NCBI GenBank assembly: GCA_016617855.1 | Contig: JAECUM010004305.1 | Location: forward strand, 62,001 to 126,000 | Direction: 5' to 3' | Length of the DNA: 64,000 nucleotides | Source: Megalonaias nervosa | Taxonomy: Eukaryota > Mollusca > Bivalvia > Unionida > Unionidae | In this document: positions 25,984-37,470 of the stretch, one piece after another | Layout: each line of letters begins with the position of its first letter | Position numbering within the stretch: the first letter of the stretch is position 1 | Position numbers and translations under genes: made by a program | Notes under the pieces: model-generated | Database searches by the model: none | Seen by the model: only the letters and a program-made list of their open reading frames with translations | Told to the model about the DNA's origin: nothing

Positions 25984-25985
<2 letters not shown>

Positions 25986-26019
25986 CGGTTTATGCCAGGA
26001 TGGGTTTTTTTACCATGTT

Positions 26020-26500
26020 TGGTAAAATTCTGTTGATGAGCGGTTTGGAGAAGACGTTTATTAAGGTTCTCTCTGTTCTTAGTAACAGAGGTCATATGTG
26101 AAGACAGATTGGCATATTTTGTAAAAAGTTAAAAAGTCTTATGCCAGGATACTTTCTGTCAAATTCGATTATTTATTTTATAAACGGAAACGTTTATAAA
26201 AGGATAAAAGGCCTTTATCTTAAGTTTGGCTAAATCTAGTCTGGCGGTTTGTGAGGAGCTGAAAATAACAATTATTGAACGACGACGGGCATGTTACTCT
26301 ATTTTTAGTAAGGGCGGCCATATTTGATGGTGGATCTGCATCTTCTGTATACCCTCGAAAAGCCGTTATGTGAGAATGCACTGTCTCCAGTTTCAATGAA
26401 ACTGATCTGGCCAATTTTGAGACGAAGTTGAAAATACCAATTGTTGACGGACGCCAGACAGACAACGGACAAAGGGCCGTGCTTTACGGCCAAGTGAGCT
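26020..26500 (+). repeat. Dispersed repeat, mollusc-style
   Basis: The 26022-26110 part matches 24040-24150. The 26220-26500 part repeats internally: ..AGCTGAAAATAACAATTATTGAACGACGACGGGC and ..GAAGTTGAAAATACCAATTGTTGACGGACGCCAGACAGAC. It ends GGGCCGTGCTTTACGGCCAAGTGAGCTAAAAA. No protein is encoded. Confidence 0.6.
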
Positions 26501-26759
26501 AAAAATGAAAAGGTTTGAAGTAAAAGGAAATCAACAAGTTTTAATTATACATTTTGCATGAAAATAAATATGAGGCTTAATAAGTAACACATATTCGAGT
26601 TCGTTTTAGCTCTCTAAAGTATGCGAGAGGCTGTGAATAGGGTTGCATATCCATATTCAAATTATACCATATAGGTTATATTTGTGACAGGTCATTCAAA
26701 CAAGAAGAGAGAATGACCTGTATATCGAGAACACAATCAAAGCATTTCTGTAAAACATG

Positions 26760-26884
26760 TCAACATGATCTCAGTGTCAAATGCTGAAAGAGCACGTAAC
26801 AGAATGAATTGTCTTAGCTTCACAATGTATGAAGAAAATTCATCAATTGGTTTAGGAAATACAAGCAAATGGAAAACGCAATAA

Positions 26885-26918
<34 letters not shown>

Positions 26919-27860
26919 TTTGGATTTTTAACGTAGCTTTATCAATTTTTCATTCATATCGCTACTATGTCTGCAGTGTGGCAGTTTATAGTGATGTCTA
27001 GCACTGGGGCATCATGCCGCAGACATTTAACATAATGTCCCACCCAGTCATATTATCCTAACACCAGGCCGACTAGTCCTAACACTAACCTCTTAATGCT
27101 GAGCGCCAAGCGAAGCAGCTGTTAGTACCATTTTTATAAGTCTTTGGTATGACTCGGCCGGGGATCCAACCCACGACCTCCCGCATCTGAGGCGGACGCT
27201 CTAACCAATAGGCCACCGGAGCGGTCGCTATAACAGACGCTAACACCAAGTTTTTCAGAGTGTGAATTTGACTACAGTGACAAAGGAGAGAACAAGCGTG
27301 TCATAGAATGAATTGCTTTAGCTTTATAACGAAAAAATTATATCAGTGGGTTTAGGTAATATTAACCGCAACAGATGAAAGTAGACCACAATCTTGTGAA
27401 AAAATATGAATGAAATATTTATCCCAATGTCAAGGGACGAACGAGCGTTTCGCGGAGTAATTTGTCATAATTTCCTAATTTTTTTACCAGGTCATTAAGA
27501 AAGCCCACTATGTTTAGGAAATATAAACAAACGGAAAAACTTTGCCCAAAGCCTTCAAGCAAATTTTCTCCCTGTGAATTTGACACCAAGGCAACATGGG
27601 TAGTCAAGCGTGTCATACAATGAATTACGTTAACTTACACCAATTGCACTGTGATTCCATCAATGGGTTTTGGAAATATCAGCAATTGAAGAAACTTTGA
27701 CTAAAGCTTTACTGCAAATTTTCTATGATTGGGACCTCATCCCCAAGATAAAAAGTGGCGAGCGAAAATATCCTAGAGTGAATTATTTTAGCTTCATTCT
27801 GATGCATGCCAAATATGATGAAAATCTATTATGGGGTTCCGGAAATATATGCTAAGCAAA
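26760..27860 (+). repeat. Degenerate long tandem repeat region
   Basis: A phrase of the type GCGTGTCATAGAATGAATTG..TTTAGCTT followed by ATCAATGGGTTTAGGAAATAT.AGCAA recurs at about 26780, 27300, 27480, 27610 and 27770. Unit length is irregular, and a SINE (27000-27240) and a (GT)n tract (26888-26918) are inserted among the units. No coding capacity. Confidence 0.5.
27000..27240 (-). repeat. tRNA-derived SINE
   Basis: Read on the minus strand, a tRNA-like head begins near 27240 (GTTATAGCGACCGCTCCGG). It has an A box (GTGGCCTATTGGTTAGAGCG), an anticodon-like loop after CCGCC, and a B box (GTGGGTTGGATCC). The body includes CGGCCGAGTCATACC, GCTTCGCTTGGCGCTCAGC and ACTGGGTGGGACATTATG. Head plus unrelated body is the SINE layout, not a free-standing tRNA. 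Confidence 0.8.
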
Positions 27861-28325
27861 ACCAAAATTTATACTGTTTTTGACGCCGTCACCACCGCCG
27901 TCACAAAACTGACTGCTACAAACGTGGGCTTGACGAGCATGTTATATTTTAAAAGCAGTTGCCATATTGGACGGCAAATGCACAAGATTGAAATTTGACT
28001 TGAGAGACTTTATCAAAGAATACTCTTGGTGAAAGTTTATCAAATCTGATCCGATGATTTTTTTCATGCAAAATTCAAAATCTATATACATGAAAGCTAC
28101 CAATGTCAACACGAAGAAAGCACCAGCAAAAAATGGCAGTAGCGATGACAAAAGATATGCAAACACTGACTTCAACACACGAATTTAAGTATGCACACCT
28201 CCAAACCTCTTAAAATATCTGATAATTATAGTGAAAAGAAACATTGTTAACAAACACACACACGTTGAAATGCAAATTAAAAAAATTAAACTCATTGAAC
28301 GTTAATTTGGTACATAATCAAATCC

Positions 28326-28405
28326 GTCTGTTATAGCGACCGCTCCGGTGGCCTATTGGTTAGAGCGTCCGCCTCAGATGCGGGAGGTCGTGGGTTGGAT
28401 CCGAA
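28326..28405 (+). repeat. SINE head, truncated, inverted relative to 27000-27240
   Basis: The 5' tRNA-like head (GTTATAGCGACCGCTCCGG, A box and B box) is identical in all visible positions to the copy on the opposite strand 1.1 kb away. It stops after GGTTGGATCC, so the body is missing. Both copies share CGTCTGTTATAGC upstream. Confidence 0.75.
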
Positions 28406-28409
28406 CTAC

Positions 28410-31400
28410 GTCAAGGCCTATATGAATACAAGTTTTGATATAGATACCAAAATTAATAGATTATGTTAATTAACGGGTTTCCTTATATTTGTATGTATTT
28501 TCACTGTGAGTATTTTTCCAGTGCAGACGAGGGCATATTGTTTAACTGCTGTTGGAACGTCCGTCTATAATCGGTTTCAGCGCGATAGAACAAACCTGAA
28601 AACTGAGACCAGAAATGCCACGAACTTTATAATACTCATACGGAAGCGATCTGATTTAATTTTCCGGTTCTGAACTGTTGTGACTTAGCTTTTAGCATTT
28701 TTCATTCGTTTTTTATACCTCCTCCGACTCCCACAGCCGCCCCATTACTACAATATCACTAGAGGTCATATTGTTTTGCGGCTGTTTGTCCGCATGAAAA
28801 TAAAAAGTGCATTTAGTCTTCTAACTGCCAATATGCACAGAGATAACACTGACGTTCTTCATTCCATCGACTAGTTCATATAGTTAACCAGTGCATATTC
28901 AAAACGTTTTAGATATTTTTTGATAGGTCAGCGAAGTAATTTTGCAATGAATGCTCAAACTTAATTATCTTATAATTCAATCTTCTTAATTAATCACTTA
29001 TCTGGGAATTAGAATCGTGATTAAACTGATGCTTTAATTGTCTGTTACAATCCACAATGGACTTCAAAAATTGTATTGTTCATACCATATAACACAGTCC
29101 TGTATTTCACTGGTTTTCTTCCTAAAATTGCCTGAACTTGTTACTTTTGCATGCACACACGCCCCTCCTTTTAAAGGTTCGGCATCTCTAAAGGCCACGA
29201 TAAGGAATGTTCGGTTTAAAAAAATGTTCGAAAAAAGTCATTTATTTTATTTTAAGCAACAGCGACCATATTATTATTCCATTGGAGTATTATATAAAAA
29301 CACGAGTCCCTTAAAGGGACTCGCGCCTCACTAGGCGAAAAGAAATTTCATGAATTCAAGATTAGATTATTTCATCGTTTGCTTTCTGTGTACTGAGCCC
29401 AACTGATATTCTTGAGCGATACCATGATTTTCAAATTAGCATCTTTGATGTCAGATTGGTACCATTTTCACTGAGGACAAAACAGACATCATTAGAAATC
29501 TTATGGTGAGAACCTCATATTAATATGACCTCCACTGGGTGGGTGGGTGTAACACCAGCAAGATTTTCAAGACAGCCGTAGCGGTGAAAACCCCAGGTTG
29601 ATATAACCATCCAATTGTAAGGAGATAAGATAATATTTTCAAGATGTGGTGGTAATATTTGATGTCTGAAATGGGATCTCAAAAATTGGCAATGATTTAA
29701 TATCAATTTTATAAAACTAGTTGAATAATAAAAGAATCTCAGATGTTTAATGATTTAATATTAAATTTATAAAAAAAAAATAAATAAATAAACTCGTTGA
29801 ATACTATCTACATTTTGCACGCCAAGGTTCGCAAAAGCTGGATATTATTCGACTCGTTTCATAAATTCATTATTAAATCATTACCCATTTGAGATCCTCT
29901 ATATACGTAACGCGTGTAATAATACCTCATGACGTCACAAATACGTTGTAGAAAGAAAAGGAACGGTGACATAGGGATCCGAATGTATTTCAAAGTCAGA
30001 CTGCACTTTTCTGCAATATGAACAAATCAAATCAGTATTTTTTTTATCATGTGACATATAGAATCCTGCATTTGTACTCGTTTGGAATTTACGAAACTCG
30101 TCGAATAATTTCGTCAAGGCTATTCTACTAATAGTACTCTTGTAAGATCCTCTGACAGTAATTCCAATATAACAGCGTAACAAGATCAAGCCTATTCAAA
30201 TTCATTTTATTTATATCTTATTAACCATACTGGGTAATAGATAGGCGTCATATACTGGGTAATAGATAGGTATCATACAAAACATTTTATTCTAAAAATG
30301 ATTAAACTGCGTAATTATTTATTAAGGATGGATGAAGTTTCCTTCGTTGCTATTAAGCAGACAGACATGAATTGTGGAATGGCAGTAAAATTAAAAGAAA
30401 CATGACATAATTTCTACAACCACAAAGTGTCAATAGAGTCGATTTATCTCGAAGTATTGCTTGTTTGACGCGTACAAAACTTTTCCTTGTTGGTATATAT
30501 CTTATATCTTCGACGATTCTGCACCTCCCCGCTTAGACTATCATCCAAGTCTCATAACACTCAACCGCCTATTAAATGTCTGCTCTCGTATCTATCCAGC
30601 GTTTTGTTCCCCTAACCGACTTTTTTCAACCCACTGGAGCAATCACTTGCTCTGATAGTCAGAACAGTTCCATTTCTTCTCCTACTTTCTAGGCTGGTAA
30701 AAACAGGTGAAACATGCTTCAGTGGCCTTCGTTGCTTTCTCTGTATCCACACTGAAAGTTTGTTGTTCGATGATTTATCAAAAAAGGGAGAGTAAAGATA
30801 CGTTTCGATTTAACATAACGTAATCTATGCTACAATACTAAGCACCTGGTGCAGCTTGATATTTTCGTTCCTTATCTCTCCCAGAGTTCATTGCACTCTG
30901 TCCCATTTAAATGGGACGCGCTGAACTCTCGGAGACACTCAATGCCCATACCATAAGCCAAGGCAGACTGTAAATCAAATTTCCTAGTGTTGCTGATATT
31001 ACGACTAGGTCCTAAAATATGAAACAGAAAGGATACGAAACGAACACTTTAAGTAAAGTTCAACAAACAATTTAGTACCCTAGAAAAGAAATTCAAAAGA
31101 CACAGTATTATGAATTATATCCCGAACAATCCTAAATGTCCTATCACAAGACCAAAAGTATAGAATGTTCCGAATGAATTCCAATATTCTTGAATGTATT
31201 GATTAATAGTAACCTTGACTGTCCTGATATACCAATATTCTTGAGTGCCCCGATGTACTAATGATGCAATCCAGAATGTCTTTGAATGAGTTCACAATAA
31301 TTCCAGAACAATGTGTTAATCCAGTCAATGATCACTTAATAATTCCAATCTGGAATTAATTCCGAAGACAGCTATAAGCTCTGTTAACAGCTGGATACCA

Positions 31401-31790
31401 CTGACGATCTTAAGATAGGAATGAATTATTTGTTTATCAACCACTTGACCTACGATGTAGAATGTTCTGGAAAATCAAGCCCTCTCAATGGAAACCTCTA
31501 CTAACTCGTAGATAAGACTACTCCTTGAACTCAAATTCTAATAAACATTTTGTTTACAACTTACAATCATGACAAAAGTCAGGTATGCAAAACTCCACCC
31601 ACAATCCTCAATCACGGACAAAAATTACGGACAGAATATAGATTAAATACACATAAAAATTATATGTCTACAAAGTCAATTAGTCCTCAGCATGAAATAT
31701 TATATCATTTTCTAGTAACATTAGATGAAACTCAAGAAATTAGGTATACGTTGATAATACATTGTACAGTCTGGTTACGACGGTGATGCT
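28410..31790. other. Intronic non-coding DNA with two palindromes
   Basis: No gene recognised. A perfect 10-bp-arm palindrome centred on one A lies at 29303-29323 (CGAGTCCCTT arms). At 30900-30917 is the 18-bp perfect palindrome GTCCCATTTAAATGGGAC, flanked by a second complementary pair (GAGTTCA at 30884, TGAACTC at 30922). Confidence 0.6.
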
Positions 31791-31793
31791 TAC

Positions 31794-31942
31794 CTCCATT
31801 GGGTACCTTTTTCCATAAAGTGTGTGCTCAGATCCCCGAAGGCTGTTTCCTCCCCAGTGGAAGTGAAACTGAGCGGCTGTATACTCGGAACCCAGACCTC
31901 CACCGCTCATCGTTATGTTGTTCTCTTTGATGTCTACTTGTA
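31794..31942 (-). CDS. Alpha carbonic anhydrase, exon with zinc-binding histidines
   Basis: A 149-bp exon encoding about 49 residues. It includes QVDIKENN (core strand), then YTAAQFHFHWGG. The two histidines of FHFHWG are the first two of the three zinc ligands, and the Gln before them is the conserved hydrogen-bonding residue. GSEHTLYGKRYPME follows, with the conserved Glu next to His in SEH. The acceptor is ATCTTTCAG and the donor GAG|GTAAGC. It enters in phase 1 (A from 58702 plus TA gives Ile) and leaves in phase 0. The third ligand (LHxVH) must come from an exon further left that I could not find. A (GA)n tract begins about 25 bases upstream of the acceptor. Confidence 0.93.
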
Positions 31943-31961
31943 CTGAAAGATAAATTCTGAG

Positions 31962-31965
<4 letters not shown>

Positions 31966-32015
<50 letters not shown>

Positions 32016-32041
32016 AAGGAGGGAGAGATAGAGAGAGAGAA
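31966..32041. repeat. (GA)n microsatellite next to a splice acceptor
   Basis: A GA run interrupted by GGGAGGGAAGGAGGGAGAGATA. On the gene strand it is a CT-rich tract ending about 25 bases before the exon, in place of, or extending, the polypyrimidine tract. Confidence 0.95.
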
Positions 32042-32394
32042 TAGCTGAGTTATCAATTAAGAAAATTTTGTAATACGTAAAAATTAATTTAACTAAAGTA
32101 TTTATATGTTCTCTGACTTCAGAATACAAAACAAGTTTTTAACGCGTTTGGACGAGTCAGTTAGCAGCGAGGTAGAATAGGACACGTAGTTTTTGTAAAA
32201 TTCAGAGGAAATACAAATATGCATTATTCAGGTACAGCTACTTTATAACGTGATATTTAATTTTCACGGCATTGGTTGTAGAATCTCATAGGCACAAATT
32301 TAAATATGGTCGTAACTAAAAACAAGAACGACGAAAACAAGTTAAAGATCCGCGAACAAATTAAACCGCTGTGAAGATGTGTATTAGTCGCAAA

Positions 32395-32885
32395 AAGGCC
32401 GTCCACAATATGTCCCTGTGCATTGAAATGCACTTTTCTGTTATATATTTACAAAGAAGACCGTCCACAGTATTTCCTTGTACATTGAAATGTACTTTCT
32501 GTGATAATTTTACAAAATAGGCCGTTCACGGTATATCACTGTCCACCTGAAATATACTTTTCTCTGATATATTTACAAAAGATATGTCCCTGTGCACTGA
32601 AATTTATTATGCTATGATATATTTACAAAAAAATTCCGTCCACAGTATGACCCTGCCCATTGAAATGTACTTTTCTGAGATATATTTTCATAAGAAAAAA
32701 AAAAAAAAAAAAGGCCAATATTATGTCCCTATATCTTGAAATGTATTTTTATGTGACATATTTACCAAAAACAAGCCGTCCAACGTATTTTCTGTGCATT
32801 GAATGTACTTTTCTATGATATATTTGCAAAAAAGGGCCGTGTACATTATGTCCATGTGCATTTAAAAGTACTTTTCTGTGATATT
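32395..32885 (+). repeat. Minisatellite, unit about 62 bp
   Basis: Eight imperfect copies of a unit such as GGCCGTCCACAGTATGTCCC, TGTGCATTGAAATGTACTTT, TCTGTGATATATTTACAAAAA. Confidence 0.85.
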
Positions 32886-32899
32886 TGGAGAATTCCACT

Positions 32900-33830
32900 T
32901 GGCCCCACTGTTACTTGTAACATCTAGAACATTCAACTTAGAACTCTGAATTTTGTAAATCTCATTCGAGTCTCTCACCCACCACTGAAATCTCATACGT
33001 GTGCACACGTCACAAGTATATGAGAAACTTCAGTTGTTTACGATTCCGGATGTTTCTAGTTATGTCTGACATGGTTCTATTTTATTACAGAAACTCAGTA
33101 TAACAAACCAATAAGAAACGTTATTCTTCAGTTTTAACTTGACTACATGTGAGATATATGGAAAGGTTTCAATAAAAGAAAGATTATCAAATCTGCAAAA
33201 TTTATTATGTGAACAGACGTTTTCATCAAAAGGTTTCTCAAACTGAGAAGCTCAAATAACTCAGGAATTTAGTAAACTGGTGAGACTGGTGAAAGTTAGA
33301 CATTAACGTGTGGCTTTCTGAATCTACAATGAGATCACATGATATCCAAAACTCGCCAGGGAAAGGCAATTGCCTCAGTTCCTTTATCTCAAATGGTTTC
33401 TCTAATTAAACTAAATTTACAATCAACTGAGTAAACCGAACCACCAACTTAATTACAGCTCTGAACAAATTCAACTGCTTGTATATTCCAACCATATTAC
33501 CATTTTTAAAAAACTGATAATAGATTAACTTTTTACAAACTATATTTTGTAATTTATCAACATTCATTTTCAGTCTCTATTAAATAAAAATACTTTTTGA
33601 GTAAATCAACTGGATATTAAATTTAACAATAGTGTCTGAGAAGACGCTATCATCCGGAAACAAGAGCTGTCAGAATCTAAGCATAGCTTGTCCGTACACG
33701 AATGCCAGCCAGTAACATTAGACAAAAACCTAAGCATATTCTTCGGTCTTCATCATTCACATTTACACACAATTACTGACGTTTAATGATTTACTTAGCT
33801 GATTTACTTTAACAGAGCGTTGGATTGTTT
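32900..33830. other. Non-coding DNA
   Basis: No open frame with motifs and no tandem array recognised. Confidence 0.4.
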
Positions 33831-33837
33831 CTTTTCA

Positions 33838-33972
33838 CAGGTATGTAACATAAGCATATTTTCCATAAGTATATAAGATGGGCACATTTTCCATAGATAC
33901 ATAACATAGGCTTATTTTCCACATGTAAATAATATATGCATATTTTCCATAGGTACATAACATGGGCATATT
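33838..33972 (+). repeat. Minisatellite, unit about 30 bp
   Basis: Four to five copies of GGTACATAACATGGGCATATT + TTCCATA. Minus-strand frame repeats (LCIYGKCAHLIYLWK) derive from it. Confidence 0.85.
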
Positions 33973-34069
33973 TAATTATTTCGAAAGCTTTCTTCAGCCA
34001 CGCCAGACTGGGATACCGTATTACAACAAAGAAAAACTCTCCGCAGGCTCTCGAGCGCTTCGGGTTACA

Positions 34070-35261
34070 CATCCATACATCTTCTCAGATGTCTCAATGA
34101 AAGTCACTGCGGGCGTGGCTTACTTAAAACCACAAATGCTAGCGGAAGGCACCATATAGGTTTAATCGTCGGAAAAGCTAAGCTGGTACCACAACACGAA
34201 AATAATATTCCTAGACTCGAGTTATCTGAACAAGTATTAGTAGCAGAAAGAGCGGTGCTGATTTTAGACGAAATGGACATCCAACTCGACGCCATCAAGT
34301 TCTACTCTGACTGTAAGGTAGTGCTGGGGTACATACAAAACCAAGCCAAACGATTGTATGTGTACGCCAGCAACAAAGTGGAACGTATCAGGATCACGCG
34401 TCTAGAGCAGTGGCATTGCGTTCCTAACGATCCAAAACCAGCAGGCCACGCTACTAGGTCATTTCCCGCCGCTCATCTGACGTACACGACTTGTCTTTCT
34501 GGGTTGCCATTCCTCCACTTTGTACAGCATAATGAATACGTCAGAGATCAGCTTCATCAACAAGAAAGAAGTACCTAAGGGTATAACCTTAGAAAAATGG
34601 ACCCAAGTAGCTACTAGGATGACCTAATAAGGATCGATGCCGTCTGAATGATGTAATCCACAGGTGCGTCATATGTCGTAGACTACGAGGTAGATAGGAA
34701 CAAAAAAAGATGGCAGATCTGCCAACCGATCGACTTAGCACAGAGCCATCTTTCACCTATGTCCGACTCGATGTCTTTGTCCTATGAATGGTCACCTCAC
34801 GTCGGACAAGGGGAAGACACAGGGACAACAAACGGTGGGAGGTGCTGCTCACATGTATCAATATGCATGCTATTCACATTGAAATCATCGAGTCCATGGA
34901 CACCTCGAGCTTCTTCAATGCAAATCCGGAGGTGCTTCTCGATTACAGGACCTGCTTAAGAACTTCGTTCCGACTGCGGAACCAATTTTGTTCGAGCATG
35001 TAAGAAGCTAAAGAACAAGACAACTGATGGTGATAACAACAGCATTAAGAAATACTCATGTGACCAAGGCTGCACAGGGGTGTTCAACCCACATTATTCT
35101 TCATATATGGGTGGAGCCTGGGAACATGATATTGGGGTTACTCGCTGCATCTTAGACTCCATGCTCCGAGATATTGAGCCCACTCGACTCTCGCATGATG
35201 TCCTCACGACTCTAATGGTCGAAGTTTCAGCAATCGTTAACACAAAAACTCTGGTTCCCGT
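34070..35261 (+). pseudogene. BEL/Pao retrotransposon pol fragment: RNase H and integrase (5' part)
   Basis: In broken frames the segment encodes an RNase H-like piece (SDVSMKVTAGVAYLKP near 34090; LDAIKFYSDCKVVLGYIQN, 34274-34332). Integrase core pieces follow: HAIHIEIIESMDTSSF near 34866 and a conserved DCGTNF near 34975. Then comes the C-terminal integrase stretch GVFNPHYSSYMGGAWEHDIGV (split here as GVFNPHYSSY / MGGAWEHDIGV, 35083-35145), followed by LTTLMVEVSAIVNTK and LVPV. This is the BEL/Pao-type integrase pattern. Protease, RT and LTRs are not visible upstream, so the copy is 5'-truncated. The reading stops where the Polinton begins and resumes at 52692. Confidence 0.85.
35256..35261. 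other. Target-site duplication, left copy (TCCCGT)
   Basis: Six bases directly outside the left Polinton end, repeated at 52692-52697 directly outside the right end. Six bp is the characteristic Polinton/Maverick duplication length. Confidence 0.85.
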
Positions 35262-35590
35262 AGTAGTAGAAGAAGATGAGGTTTTATTCCAGAGACCCCC
35301 CTTCCCCCTCCAAAACACTTCTATGCTGACATTTTCTTCAGCAGCCTTTTCTAGATCAAAATAATGACTTTTATAAGTAATTGAGGTTTTAAAACCAAAG
35401 AGGGTTTTAGGTCAGAAACCGTCACCCACCTCTAAAATAAATATATTCTGACATTTTTTCATCACCTCAGAGACCCCCTCTCCCTCAAAAAACCACCCTC
35501 CTCTAAATGTTTATCTCAGAAAATGATGAAATTTTTAAACCCAAAGAGGATTCTAGACCAGAACCCTCACCCCCTCCTCAAATTTTGGAG
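35262..35590 (+). repeat. Left terminal inverted repeat
   Basis: Matches 52366-52691 in reverse complement, with small differences. Shared landmarks are GAAGATGAGGTTTTATTCCAG, CAGCAGCCTTTTCTAGATC, AAAACCAAAGAGGG.TTTAGG, TGACATTTTTTCATCACCTC, and AAGAGGATTCTAGACCAGAA. Confidence 0.95.
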
Positions 35591-35638
35591 AGATGAGGTT
35601 GGTCAGATGATCCAATGACATTTATTGATAATGATCTA

Positions 35639-36119
35639 CTACTGCTGTAACCAATCTTTTTCATACCTGCTGACTCTCATTGGTAGCATATCCGTTAACA
35701 TACTGTCAATAATACGAAATTCACTTATTAAATCGCCCATATCATATTTTACACCTCGCAAATAAGATCGTATTTGATCAAGTAATTTTTTATAAGTTAT
35801 ACTTGCTGTTTTACAAGAATTTATTTTTGTTTCAAGTTTAGGTTCAATTTTTTTTTACAAGTGTTGAAAGAGAGACACCAACACCAGATATTATTAACAA
35901 AAACGGATTTAATAATGCTCCACTTGAGATTATACCAGAGCTAGTGATTAACAATGGCAAATATGATATTACTAAAAGTATTCTACGGTAGTCTTTATAA
36001 CATTCTTTCACACACCAGAGGTTTTTATGATAAAATTTGTAATATTGTAATAGTGCGTTAACATCTTGTTTTGGAATTTTTTCTGATATGTGATTGAAAT
36101 CGATGATATGTTTTTTCAT
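35639..36119 (-). pseudogene. Hydrophobic (membrane-type) protein, frameshifted
   Basis: Leftmost gene of the element, about 160 codons, starting at the ATG at 36117-36119. The N-terminal third is soluble and helical (MKKHIIDFNHISEKIPKQDV). A hydrophobic stretch follows (LLVISYLPLLITSSGIISSG and LLNPFLLIISGVGVS), which could form two membrane helices. The first frame ends at 35844. After the nine-T run at 35848-35856 the reading continues in another frame through CKTASITYKKLLDQIRSYL and EFRIIDSMLTDMLP to the stop at 35639. The function is unknown. A segment with the same layout lies at 63240-63740. The break could be real or a homopolymer error. Confidence 0.7.
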
Positions 36120-36131
36120 TATACAATTTTT

Positions 36132-36683
36132 TTACACAAAAACAAAAGTTCTGGTACCAGCAATCGAATCAAGAAACTCGCGGAACTTATTATTGATAGG
36201 ATCAGCTATAAACTCTCTGTATTTATCATAAACATCTGACGAAGTATTCTTGTATCGTTCATCTGTTAATACATATTGTTTCTTTAACCAATCGTATGAG
36301 TCAAAAGTATTTCCTACTTCACGTTCATACAAATCTGTTTCATTCACTAAATTATTGTAATCGCTTTCTGTTTTATCAATATACCCAAATACCGAGCTTA
36401 TTTGATCTAACGTGAAATTTTTGAGAACAAGATGTTGTCTGATAATTGCATATGCGACAACAAAATTTGCTAGCATTAATTTTTTGAGTGATTTTAATTC
36501 AATTGTTAGCAGAACAATAGCAGAAGCTACTTTTAACATTAATTTTTCATATGGTTTTGTAAGTATTTTCTCGACTTCATTGTAATAATTTCGTAATAAC
36601 AATTGTTTAGAGCGCTGGATTGATGGAAATGGAACATCATCTTCTTCACTTATGTTGTAATAAGAATCAATTTTTACTTCCAA
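36132..36683 (-). CDS. Unknown Polinton protein, 183 aa
   Basis: An intact ORF starting MEVKIDSYYNISEEDD. It is predicted helical, with a moderately hydrophobic middle (KVASAIVLLTIELKSLKKLM, LANFVVAYAIIRQH) and an acidic/aromatic C-terminal half (DKTESDYNNLVNETDLYERE). I recognise no domain. Its start overlaps the end of the upstream minus-strand gene by 10 bp, so the two are probably expressed together, and it lies 12 bp before the next gene start. One of the few uninterrupted genes of the element. Confidence 0.75.
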   Translation of the reverse strand: MEVKIDSYYNISEEDDVPFPSIQRSKQLLLRNYYNEVEKILTKPYEKLMLKVASAIVLLTIELKSLKKLMLANFVVAYAIIRQHLVLKNFTLDQISSVFGYIDKTESDYNNLVNETDLYEREVGNTFDSYDWLKKQYVLTDERYKNTSSDVYDKYREFIADPINNKFREFLDSIAGTRTFVFV

Positions 36684-37434
36684 ATTTGTTTGATCGACTT
36701 GATCAAAAACTTTTCTCGCTCAATATCATTAAGGTCACTAATTTCATCGTCAAAATCTTTGATTATTTTTAGAGACTTATCAACAATAATCGGCTCAAAT
36801 TCTGGGTCTTTTTTACGTATCATTGGCAAAATTGCGTTTGAGTACGCTTTAATAAGTAACTCCATGTCTGGTGTCATAGTAACGATTTTAATTAAGGTTT
36901 CTTTGTCGTGGTAGTACATGCCGAGATGCTTAAAAATGTTTCGTTTTGAAAAACTACTATATAACTTCCTGTTTCTTTTTATTCCTATTATCACAGATTC
37001 TGCTAGTCTGTCGAGATAATCATGGCTAGCTTTTACAGATGTTTTTACATCATCTCTTTCAACGTAAGTTCGTTTTTTTTATTAAGTCCGATTTTATTAT
37101 CAAATCCAAATTTCCAAAATCAATCTCGAGCAATATTTTTTTTAATGTAATTTCAACTTGTTTATGTTCTTCTAGACAATCATCAGGGTGACAGTATCTT
37201 TTTGTCACATTAAAGTTTTCTGTTGCTTCTTTCAGTTGTGACCCTCGCATATGCATAACAAGCATAAAAATGTTTTCTTCCTCTGATAATGGAGAGTTTA
37301 CCATTGGAACTGAAAATTTTTTTTCTGGTATTTATTACACGTGCTGATAATGATTCGTCCCAAACGTTTATTTTAGGGTTAAAAATACAATCATAAAATT
37401 CTCTCGCAACGTCTATAAACCACTGTGTTGTCAT
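36674..37434 (-). pseudogene. Unknown Polinton protein, ~253 codons, two frameshifts
   Basis: Begins at the ATG at 37432-37434 (MTTQWFIDVAREFYDCIF). It shifts frame in the eight-T run at 37316-37323, continues through SPLSEEENIFMLVMHMRGSQ and CHPDDCLEEHKQVEITLKK, and shifts again in the eight-T run at 37073-37080. It ends with SFSKRNIFKHLGMYYHDKE and MTPDMELLIKAYSNAILP to the stop at 36674. Composition is charged and helical, with a Cys/His cluster (RYCHPDDC) in the middle. No family was recognised. Both breaks fall in poly-A tracts on the coding strand. Confidence 0.7.
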
Positions 37435-37470
37435 TATTTTATAGCATTAGATTAAATTTGTTCACAATGA

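Noticed and set aside
32395..32885. CRISPR-like spaced repeats
   Set aside because: The units are contiguous and vary throughout; there are no unique spacers, and the setting is animal DNA.
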